Shown here: positions 1-5,458 of the stretch, in pieces
How positions within the stretch are numbered: position 1 is the stretch's first letter
How the letters are laid out: the number at the start of each line of letters is the position of its first letter
Source: an uncultured Spirochaetales bacterium
GTDB lineage: Bacteria; Spirochaetota; Spirochaetia; Treponematales; Treponemataceae
Assembly (NCBI GenBank): GCA_946061495.1
Contig: CAMGSV010000088.1
Coordinates: forward strand, 1-9,486
Length of the DNA stretch: 9,486 nt
Direction: 5' to 3'
The notes under the pieces: model-generated
Databases searched by the model: none
The model's input: only the letters and a program-made list of their open reading frames with translations
What the model was told of the DNA's origin: nothing
Made by a program: the position numbers and the translations under genes

Positions 1-1
1 G

Positions 2-1279
2 GCTCCCATCGCAAAGGTTGCAGACAAGGTTTCCGGCATCTTTGTACCGGTGGTGATGGGCATTGCGGTGGTGGCGGCCCTGGTGTGGCTTGTTGCAGGA
101 AAGGATGTGGCCTTTGTACTACAGATTCTCACCTCTGTGCTGGTGATTGCCTGCCCCTGCGCCCTGGGACTGGCAACTCCCGCCGCCATCATGGTGGGAA
201 CAGGGCTGGGAGCCTCCAACGGCATACTGATTCGCAGCGGTGAGGCGCTGGAGGTGGCGGGAAAGACTACGGTTGTGGTGATGGACAAGACTGGCACTGT
301 CACCCAGGGGAAGCCCAGAGTAACAAAAATTATAACGGCGGCGGCCATGGAGGAGACCGAGGTGCTGGAGCTGGCGGCGGCGGCAGAATCCGTAGCCCAG
401 CACCCTTTGGCCCAGGCCGTCATCCAGAGGCTGGAGGAGGCAGCTCCACATCATTCTCAGGCAGCAAAAAACCTGCCCGCCATATCGGACTTCGAGAACA
501 TTCCCGGCAAGGGAATCAGGGCACGGCTGGAGGGGGATGGCCTGGTGCTGGTGGGGAGCCGCCGATTCATGGAGGAAAGCCAGCTGGAAATCAGCCAGGA
601 GCTGCAACGGGCGGAAGCGGAGCTGGCAGGCCAGGGCAATACCCTAGTCTATGTGGCCACCTTGGAGCCCGCCGGAGGAAATGCACCCCAGACAGGAAAA
701 CTGCTGGGACTCATAGCCATTGCAGACACCATCCGGGACACCAGCAGGGAGGCGGTGGAGCAATTCAAGTCCTGGGGAGTCAAGACAGTGCTGCTGACGG
801 GAGACAACCGCCGGGCCGGGGACTTTATTGGTCAGCAGGTTGGAGTGGATCAAGTGATTGCGGAGGTGCTGCCCCAGGAAAAGGCCCAGGTGATTGAGCA
901 GCTGCAAAAGGAGGGGCACCAGGTAATGATGGTGGGAGACGGCATCAACGATGCGCCGGCCCTGGTGCAAGCTGACACTGGGGTGGCAATTGGCGGCGGC
1001 AGTGACATTGCAGTGGAGGCAGGTTCTGTCATCCTGATGAAAAGCGATGTTCGGGATGCTGCAAGAATCATCAGGCTCAGCCGCCTCACCCTTAGAAACA
1101 TTCGACAAAATCTGTTCTGGGCCTTTTTGTACAATACCATCGGCATTCCTGTGGCGGCAGGTGTCCTCTATCCCCTCACCGGCACCTTGATGACACCCAT
1201 GCTGGCAGGCCTGGCCATGTCCTTGAGTTCAGTCTGCGTAGTGTCCAACGCTCTGCGGCTCAAGACGAAAAAGCTTTAG
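2..1279 (+). CDS. copA: Copper-exporting P1B-type ATPase, C-terminal part (5' end outside window)
   Basis: This is the C-terminal 425 residues of an inner-membrane Cu(I)-exporting P-type ATPase. The reading frame is open from base 2, so the N-terminal metal-binding domain and first membrane helices lie upstream. Visible in order (numbered from base 2) are: the APIAKVADKVSGIFVP segment before a membrane helix (1-16); the CPC metal-binding motif in a helix (51-53, IACPCALGLATP); the phosphorylation motif DKTGT (95-99); an HP motif of the nucleotide domain as AQHPLA (about 132-137); TGDN (about 266); the hinge motif GDGINDAP (about 313-320); and two final helices with the YN (about 377) and MSLSS (about 406) motifs typical of copper-specific P1B-1 pumps. 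All catalytic residues expected in this part are present. csoR starts 10 nt after its stop, in the same operon. CopZ-type chaperones commonly deliver Cu(I) to such pumps. A silver specificity cannot be excluded. Confidence 0.96.
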   Translation, partial: APIAKVADKVSGIFVPVVMGIAVVAALVWLVAGKDVAFVLQILTSVLVIACPCALGLATPAAIMVGTGLGASNGILIRSGEALEVAGKTTVVVMDKTGTVTQGKPRVTKIITAAAMEETEVLELAAAAESVAQHPLAQAVIQRLEEAAPHHSQAAKNLPAISDFENIPGKGIRARLEGDGLVLVGSRRFMEESQLEISQELQRAEAELAGQGNTLVYVATLEPAGGNAPQTGKLLGLIAIADTIRDTSREAVEQFKSWGVKTVLLTGDNRRAGDFIGQQVGVDQVIAEVLPQEKAQVIEQLQKEGHQVMMVGDGINDAPALVQADTGVAIGGGSDIAVEAGSVILMKSDVRDAARIIRLSRLTLRNIRQNLFWAFLYNTIGIPVAAGVLYPLTGTLMTPMLAGLAMSLSSVCVVSNALRLKTKKL

Positions 1280-1289
1280 GGAGACGAGT

Positions 1290-1619
1290 ATGGAAGAAGA
1301 CGAGAGCCAGCAGGACATCCACTGCGGATGCCACTGCCATGAACGGACAAAGCTGCGAGATCAGCAGGAATGCCGTGACCTGATTCACCGGCTCAACAGA
1401 ATCGAGGGACAGGTTCGTGGCGTGAGGAGCATGGTGGAAAACCACAAATACTGCGTGGACATCCTCACCCAGGTATCCGCCATCCAGTCCGCCCTCCACT
1501 CCTTCAACCGGGAGCTGCTGGGCAGCCACATCAGAACCTGCGTGGCCCAGGACATCCGTGATGGCAAGGACGACACCATCGATGAACTGGTGCGAACCCT
1601 GCAGAAACTCATGCGATGA
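1290..1619 (+). CDS. csoR: CsoR-family copper-sensing transcriptional repressor
   Basis: A 109-residue all-alpha repressor of the CsoR/RcnR/FrmR family (DUF156), which releases DNA when it binds metal. The family core is clear: RLNRIEGQVRGVRSMVE (about 34-50), YCVDILTQVSAIQSAL (54-69) and LLGSHIRTCV (77-85). The Cys-His-Cys ligand set of Cu(I) sensors is present as C55, H80 and C84, with H80 and C84 spaced H-x3-C, which favours CsoR over RcnR or FrmR. The basic face (R34, R37, R43, R46) is the usual DNA-binding surface. An unusual N-terminal extension contains HCGCHCH (11-17). A GGGAG ribosome-binding site at 1279-1283 overlaps the copA stop codon, with 6 nt to the ATG. It lies between copA and copZ and probably represses the shared promoter upstream of copA, outside the window. 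Confidence 0.93.
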   Translation: MEEDESQQDIHCGCHCHERTKLRDQQECRDLIHRLNRIEGQVRGVRSMVENHKYCVDILTQVSAIQSALHSFNRELLGSHIRTCVAQDIRDGKDDTIDELVRTLQKLMR

Positions 1620-1649
1620 TGGGGAACATCCCAATCCATAGATTTTTTT
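1618..1649 (+). terminator. Weak hairpin plus T7 run between csoR and copZ (possible attenuator)
   Basis: A short imperfect hairpin (GATGGG 1618-1623 against CCCAATC 1630-1636, with one bulge) is followed six bases later by seven Ts (1643-1649). It begins inside the csoR stop codon and lies just before the copZ ribosome-binding site. The stem is short, so full termination is unlikely. It could cause partial termination or mRNA processing that sets copZ level apart from copA-csoR. The T run is seen; the function is inference. Confidence 0.3.
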
Positions 1650-1670
1650 GAAACAGACAGGAGGTTTCAG

Positions 1671-1868
1671 ATGATTATTCTTGACGTACCAGAAATGCAC
1701 TGCAACAAGTGCGTGGAGCGCATCACCAAGGCGCTGGAGGATGACAAGCTCAGCTTCACCGTGTCGCTGGAGGACAAGACCGTGTCCATCGACGGCTGCC
1801 AGAGCTGCGCCAGCACCGCCATCAGCACCCTGGACGACCTGGGCTTTACCGCCACCATCAGGGGCTAG
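1671..1868 (+). CDS. copZ: CopZ-like copper chaperone (single heavy-metal-associated domain)
   Basis: A 65-residue cytoplasmic protein made of one HMA fold (PF00403). The Cu(I)-binding loop is MHCNKC (9-14), followed by helix 1 (VERITKALED), strand VSLEDKTVSI, and a C-terminal helix ending in LDDLGFTATIRG. By family knowledge, it binds Cu(I) through C11 and C14 and passes it to CopA or to CsoR. Unusually, a second CxxC (C43-Q-S-C46) sits where the second helix starts, a position usually filled by ordinary helix-capping residues. The start is supported by a perfect AGGAGG at 1659-1664, six bases before the ATG. It is the third gene of the copper operon, 51 nt after csoR. The small size and motif leave little doubt about the fold; exact metal preference is inferred from the neighbours. 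Confidence 0.92.
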   Translation: MIILDVPEMHCNKCVERITKALEDDKLSFTVSLEDKTVSIDGCQSCASTAISTLDDLGFTATIRG

Positions 1869-1875
1869 GCTACCG

Positions 1876-1928
1876 GGCAGCGGCACGAAGTGTGGCGGGA
1901 GAAATGAGGAGTTCCTCCCGCCGCTGCC
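1876..1928. repeat. Large GC-rich inverted repeat downstream of copZ
   Basis: GGCGGGAG (1894-1901) pairs with CTCCCGCC (1915-1922), and GGCAGC (1876-1881) pairs with GCTGCC (1923-1928), giving a two-storey stem with an internal bulge on one side. It begins 8 bases after the copZ stop. No T run follows on the plus strand (the next bases are C6 then A7), so it is not a classical intrinsic terminator. It could act as a 3' stabilising structure or a Rho-linked stop. Function unknown. Confidence 0.5.
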
Positions 1929-1935
1929 TCCCCCC

Positions 1936-1975
1936 AAAAAAAGTGCCGTCCCCCCAGTGACACTGAAGGGACGGC
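1936..1975 (-). terminator. Intrinsic terminator of the argC transcript
   Basis: Read on the minus strand, GCCGTCCC (1975-1968) pairs perfectly with GGGACGGC (1952-1945). The loop contains a further small palindrome (CAGTGTCACTG). After a two-base AC the stem is followed by seven Ts (1942-1936). This is a standard Rho-independent terminator about 100 nt beyond the argC stop codon, and it separates argC from the convergent copper operon. Confidence 0.8.
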
Positions 1976-1989
1976 GAAAGGAGGTAGTT

Positions 1990-2658
1990 ATGACAATTCC
2001 AAAGAAGAAGAATTGTAACCACAGTTTAAAAGAGCGGCCCGGCTATCCACCCAAAAGGCAGCCCATCCATCAATCAGAAGGCGGCGGGAATCATATCTAT
2101 ACCGACAGTCTCCGCAAAACCGCAGAGCAGGTTCATGTTTTGCACCGCCTGGCCGGAGGCGCCCTTCACCATATTGTCCAGCACGGAAATCACCTGGAGC
2201 ATACGGCCGCCGTCCACCACGTACACCTGGATGTCGCAGTAGTTGGAACCCCGCACGTTGCGGGTGGTGGGAGTCTTGCCTTCCGCCAAAACCCGAACGA
2301 AGGGCTCCTTCTGGTAGAAGTCCTTGTACTGCCGCCGCACCTGGTCAGTGGTCAGTTTACCGACCAAGTCAGGCGCCAAGGGAGCATACATGGTGGAGAT
2401 AATGCCACGGCTCATAGGCAGCAGGTGGGGAGTGAACACAATGCCGCACTCCTTCCCCGCCGCAATGGTGCAGTTCCGCTTGATTTCCGGCTGGTGGCGG
2501 TGGCCGCCCACCCCATAGGCCATGACAGACTCACCGCACTCGCAGAACTGGTTTGTCATGGAGGGATTGCGGCCGGCACCGGTGACACCGCTCTTGCTGT
2601 CCACAATGATGGTGTCCGTGGAAATCAAACCATGCTTCAAGGCGGGAAGCAGTCCTAG
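1990..2658 (+). other. Orphan start with strong Shine-Dalgarno; probable gene remnant or chance ORF antisense to argC
   Basis: An excellent ribosome-binding site, AAAGGAGG (1977-1984), stands five bases before an ATG at 1990. The first 28 codons (starting MTIPKKKNCNHSLKER) lie in the intergenic region; after 2074 the frame continues open to a stop ending at 2658 but runs antisense to argC, where residue composition (many H, V, Q, R) looks like a shadow frame. No family was recognised. The best reading is the preserved start of a lost gene, or a chance signal. A short peptide ending elsewhere is not supported because no early stop occurs. Inverted repeat ACAATTC/GAATTGT (1993-1999/2010-2016) lies just inside the start. 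Confidence 0.2.
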
Positions 2659-3156
2659 GGTGGCGGAGGTGACATAGCAGCCGGGATTTCCCACAATGCT
2701 GGCACCACGAATCCGTTCCCGATACATTTCCGGCAGACCATACACCGACTGGGCGTGGACGGCGGGAAACTGCCACTCCGTCTTGTACCATTCCCGGAAG
2801 GTGGCCTCATCCTGGTCAAAGCGGAAGTCGGCGGAAAGGTCTATGAGCTTCTTGCCGGTACGGAGGCACTCCTGGGCATGGACCTCCGCCACGCCATGGG
2901 GTAAGGCGGTGAACACCACGTCAGCGGCCGCCACCACCTCCTGGGCAGTGGTCAGCAGACCCGTTGTCTTTCCGCAAATCTTTCCGTCGGCGGAATCCCA
3001 CAGGCCATAGAGGTTCTGGTAGATGTCCTCCAGCTGCTGTCCTTCAAAGCTGACGGAACTGACATAGATTGCACCAACCTGGGGGTGACGAAGCAAGAGC
3101 CGCACCAGCTCCACGCCGGCGTATCCAGTCGCCCCGATAATTCCTACTGAAACCAT
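2074..3156 (-). CDS. argC: N-acetyl-gamma-glutamyl-phosphate reductase (arginine biosynthesis)
   Basis: A 360-residue cytoplasmic enzyme that uses NADPH to reduce N-acetylglutamyl phosphate to the semialdehyde, the third step of arginine and ornithine synthesis. The nucleotide-binding loop GATGYAG is at 8-14, the catalytic cysteine is C160 in VGNPGCYVT, SKSGVTGAGR is at 187-196, the conserved GHRHQPEI is at 218-225, and the family C-terminal motif KGASGQAVQNMNLL is at 331-344. Length is normal. Two ATGs stand in tandem (3159 and 3156). The second is preferred because the GGAG inside the previous gene's last codons is five bases from it and the MVSVGIIGATGYAG register matches the family. The start overlaps the upstream stop as TGATG, which suggests translational coupling. 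No other arg gene is adjacent and a terminator follows, so argC is separated from the rest of the pathway here. Confidence 0.96.
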   Translation of the reverse strand: MVSVGIIGATGYAGVELVRLLLRHPQVGAIYVSSVSFEGQQLEDIYQNLYGLWDSADGKICGKTTGLLTTAQEVVAAADVVFTALPHGVAEVHAQECLRTGKKLIDLSADFRFDQDEATFREWYKTEWQFPAVHAQSVYGLPEMYRERIRGASIVGNPGCYVTSATLGLLPALKHGLISTDTIIVDSKSGVTGAGRNPSMTNQFCECGESVMAYGVGGHRHQPEIKRNCTIAAGKECGIVFTPHLLPMSRGIISTMYAPLAPDLVGKLTTDQVRRQYKDFYQKEPFVRVLAEGKTPTTRNVRGSNYCDIQVYVVDGGRMLQVISVLDNMVKGASGQAVQNMNLLCGFAETVGIDMIPAAF

Positions 3157-3896
3157 CATTTCTCCAAAATCGGTGCAGGTGAGGAAGAACCTGCCTCTGA
3201 ATCTGGTAAGGCCACTGTCTCAACCATGTACCTGATGGAGGTGCCAGCAGCATCCTCCACGGTCTTTTCCACCACAAAGACCATTCCCTTTCCGTCGGGA
3301 GCGGTGTAGATGCGGTCAATGGCATACCCCGTCACCCCCTTCCGCTGGATATCGGGATTGCCAGCCACAAAGCGAGACAGGAGGGTTCCGTCTGCACCTT
3401 TCTTTTCCGCTACGATATAGAAGGAAGACCTGCAGGCACTGCCCTTTCCCACATAATTGGGAACAAGACGCACAGTGTAGAACACCTCCTGGCTACCAGC
3501 AGGAAGGCCATAATCCTTGAAGGTAATCTCGGCCAGACCTGACTTGGAGCTGTCCTCCCGCATGTAGAGGATGGAATCCGCATCAACAGGACTCAAATTG
3601 TATTTCTTAAGGAAGGCTCCCTGCTTGTCCTTTAAACTCGAAAAAACCCTCTGTCCAGACTTGCCACTCTTGTCTACAGACTTGAACACACCATTAGAGA
3701 CGAAATCATTTTTCTTCACGTCAACGGTGTAAATCTCAGCATACCCATTGAAATCCACATCAGTCTTTCCGTACTGGCCAAAAACGTAAGTCTTGCCATC
3801 CTTGGAGAAGCCCAAATCCACAAAGGAGGCTGCATCTCCGGCGAAAAGAGCCACAGCCACAGTCAGTACAGCGATAGTTGTAAGAATTTTCTTCAT
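3156..3896 (-). CDS. Secreted protein resembling DUF2259, unknown function
   Basis: A 246-residue exported protein. Residues 1-24 form a clear Sec signal peptide (MKKILTT, a hydrophobic core, then AGDAAS); there is no lipobox cysteine, so the mature protein should be periplasmic or released. The opening FVDLGFSKDGKTYVFGQYG and the following AEIYTVDVKKN strand match what I recall of the spirochaete secreted family DUF2259 (PF10016), whose function is unknown; this assignment is from memory. The rest is beta-rich with a Ser/Pro-rich C-terminal tail. The start at MKKI is chosen because an upstream ATG at 3920 overlaps the predicted -10 element. A run of six Gs lies three bases upstream and may serve as ribosome-binding site. 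It is the first gene of a unit with argC, joined by TGATG. Confidence 0.8.
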   Translation of the reverse strand: MKKILTTIAVLTVAVALFAGDAASFVDLGFSKDGKTYVFGQYGKTDVDFNGYAEIYTVDVKKNDFVSNGVFKSVDKSGKSGQRVFSSLKDKQGAFLKKYNLSPVDADSILYMREDSSKSGLAEITFKDYGLPAGSQEVFYTVRLVPNYVGKGSACRSSFYIVAEKKGADGTLLSRFVAGNPDIQRKGVTGYAIDRIYTAPDGKGMVFVVEKTVEDAAGTSIRYMVETVALPDSEAGSSSPAPILEK

Positions 3897-3919
3897 ATAC
3901 CCCCCACAGAATCCGTACA

Positions 3920-3948
3920 TTTATATAGTGATTTTCGGCACATTTAAA
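3920..3948 (-). promoter_or_regulatory. Sigma70-like promoter of the DUF2259-like gene and argC
   Basis: On the minus strand, TTTAAA (3948-3943) is separated by 17 bases from TATAAA (3925-3920). The predicted transcription start is near 3913, giving a leader of about 17 nt that contains the G6 run. The spacing and -10 are good; the -35 is a 4/6 match to TTGACA. Predicted from sequence only. Confidence 0.55.
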
Positions 3949-3954
3949 ATCATC

Positions 3955-3983
3955 TTTACATAAATTTATCTTCACGGTATGCT
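3955..3983 (+). promoter_or_regulatory. Sigma70-like promoter, likely leaderless, for the 3990 membrane protein
   Basis: TTTACA (3955-3960) is separated by exactly 17 bases from TATGCT (3978-3983). Only six bases (GACCGT) remain before the ATG at 3990, so the expected +1 falls on or next to the start codon. No Shine-Dalgarno sequence precedes the ATG, which agrees with a leaderless mRNA. This promoter stands back to back with that of the DUF2259-like gene. Confidence 0.5.
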
Positions 3984-3989
3984 GACCGT

Positions 3990-4817
3990 ATGACCTTAGT
4001 TTCCAGAAACAGGCTTTTCCTGGCGTCCTTTATCCTTGCTGTGGTGTTCATCGTTGTCACCACCGTTTTCTTCATCATAGCCATGCTGAACGATTCTATA
4101 GCCATTCCCCAGGAACACCAGCGACTCTTCCACCTACCCCAGCTTCCTTTGCTTTCCAGCAATTTCCTGGCAGCCCTTGCCTCCGCAGTTCTGCTGACAC
4201 TCTATTCTGCCGTCATTCTGGGAATCTCTCTGGTAAATTTTGAGAAAACCCGTTCCCTGGAAATCATATACCTTGTTTTCTTCGGCTTGGGCTGCCTCTT
4301 TGAGGGGATACGAATCTGGCTCCCCATAGTCAACCTTTGGGCCGACAACTCCCGTCTCTATGTGCTGATAGGACAGCTGCTGTTCTTTGGCCGTGTTCTG
4401 TCGGTAATAAGCCTTCTTGTCCTGTCCCTGTTGGCTATTGAAATGGAGAACAAGCAGAATATTGAACTGAGTATTCTGCTGGTGGGCTCCATGGCAGCGC
4501 TGCTGGCCCGGGCCATACCCATCAACACCCTAGTCATTCCCTCCAACTGCGGCATCCGCTTCGGCATGGAAACAACCTTTCTGCTGATATCCGCCGTCTC
4601 CCTGCTGGCCGGCTTCATGGCCATGCTGCACCAAAGCCACGACCACGGCAGCCCGGAATATGCCAAGGTGTCCATTGGCTTCATCATCCTGAGTGCTGGT
4701 TATCTTGTTTTGACTGAAACTGATTGCCTGCTATTCCTAGGAGTAGGCGGAATAATGATTACTGTGGGCTCCATTCTCTTCCTTATGAATCTCCATAAAT
4801 TTCATATGTGGAAGTAG
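3990..4817 (+). CDS. Polytopic inner-membrane protein, unknown function
   Basis: A 275-residue, very hydrophobic protein that I do not recognise. About eight membrane helices are visible, near residues 9-32, 57-82, 90-112, 124-150, 158-176, 193-213, 226-244 and 248-267. The longest soluble loop is 33-56, with a proline-rich FHLPQLPLL. Short basic stretches occur at both ends (SRNR near the N-terminus, HKFHMWK at the C-terminus). There are few charged residues inside helices and no obvious catalytic motif, so it could be a sensor, scaffold or transporter component. The start is the first ATG after a 17-spaced promoter and has no ribosome-binding site. Its 3' end overlaps that of the convergent lipid kinase gene by 16 bases. 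Being divergent from the DUF2259-like gene may mean shared regulation, but nothing further can be said. Confidence 0.82.
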   Translation: MTLVSRNRLFLASFILAVVFIVVTTVFFIIAMLNDSIAIPQEHQRLFHLPQLPLLSSNFLAALASAVLLTLYSAVILGISLVNFEKTRSLEIIYLVFFGLGCLFEGIRIWLPIVNLWADNSRLYVLIGQLLFFGRVLSVISLLVLSLLAIEMENKQNIELSILLVGSMAALLARAIPINTLVIPSNCGIRFGMETTFLLISAVSLLAGFMAMLHQSHDHGSPEYAKVSIGFIILSAGYLVLTETDCLLFLGVGGIMITVGSILFLMNLHKFHMWK

Positions 4818-5443
4818 AAGTGGCAGAAACTGGCAATAACGATGGGAATCACCAGATTGTCCATGTCCTTGAGGGGAACCAGCTCAAAGGCCATGCCCAC
4901 CAGACCACACCCCAGCCCCACATCGGCCCTTCCTGTCAGCAGGTAGCTTGAGCAGAAGATTGCCACGAAGCAGGCGAGACTGCCGGCCACCGTCTTTCCC
5001 CCAGTAAAGGGGATACGGACACGGCCAAAGCATTTTCCCACCAGACTGGCCAAGCCATCCCCAAAGGCCAGGGCACAGATGCCCACCGCCGCAGGCAGGG
5101 CAGGATAGAGAGCCGCTGTGAGCAACACACCAGTGGCCAAGGTGGCAGGTCCCAGCACAAATTTGTTCTCGTCACGCTTTCTGGCAGCAGCCATGGTGAT
5201 GGGAGAGATGACAGGAATCCAGCTGCCCCGGAAACGACACCACTCGGCAATGCAGTAGAATATCAGCATAAGGGTCAGCAACACCATCACCGGATAGTAG
5301 GCAAAATGCAGGAGCAGAGGAACCAGCGCCGCACACATGTGAATGGCCTTTCGGAACAACTCCTTTATCAGCATGTTCATCCGCTTCTGGACCTGGATAC
5401 CATCATGCTCGCAGGGCCAATTGTCGCACCTTTGCCTCACCAT
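4802..5443 (-). CDS. SEC59/DGK1/VTE5-type CTP-dependent lipid (polyprenol, phytol or diacylglycerol) kinase homologue
   Basis: A 213-residue membrane protein of the dolichol kinase / phytol kinase / CTP-dependent diacylglycerol kinase family, often annotated as phosphatidate cytidylyltransferase. Visible motifs are RKAIH (31-35, the family RKxxH), ALAFGDGLASLVGK (124-137), PFTGGKTVAGS (145-154) and ELVPLKDMDNLVIP (187-200). Membrane helices lie near 38-67, 98-120, 152-169, 172-188 and 196-212. By family knowledge, these enzymes phosphorylate a membrane lipid alcohol using CTP; the substrate here is unknown. The usual KTxEGS appears as KTVAGS. A GGGGAGG (5452-5446) sits two bases before the ATG at 5443 and five before a GTG at 5440, which may be the true start; an internal Met at 5380 nearer RKxxH is another option with a weaker site. 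It begins 15 nt after the FlcA-like gene, so the two are co-transcribed. Confidence 0.85.
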   Translation of the reverse strand: MVRQRCDNWPCEHDGIQVQKRMNMLIKELFRKAIHMCAALVPLLLHFAYYPVMVLLTLMLIFYCIAEWCRFRGSWIPVISPITMAAARKRDENKFVLGPATLATGVLLTAALYPALPAAVGICALAFGDGLASLVGKCFGRVRIPFTGGKTVAGSLACFVAIFCSSYLLTGRADVGLGCGLVGMAFELVPLKDMDNLVIPIVIASFCHFYFHI

Positions 5444-5458
5444 AGCCTCCCCGACGCT

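Noticed and set aside
1260..1937. 225-codon minus-strand ORF opposite csoR and copZ
   Set aside because: It is antisense to two well-supported genes, has no SD and shows no recognisable domain.
1681..1989. Plus-strand frame overlapping copZ and continuing past it
   Set aside because: This part is a shadow of copZ in another frame, rich in Arg/Pro/Ala; only the separate SD-ATG at 1990 merits mention.
3897..3920. Eight-residue extension (MYGFCGGY) of the DUF2259-like protein
   Set aside because: Its ATG overlaps the predicted -10 TATAAA, and MKKI gives a standard signal peptide.
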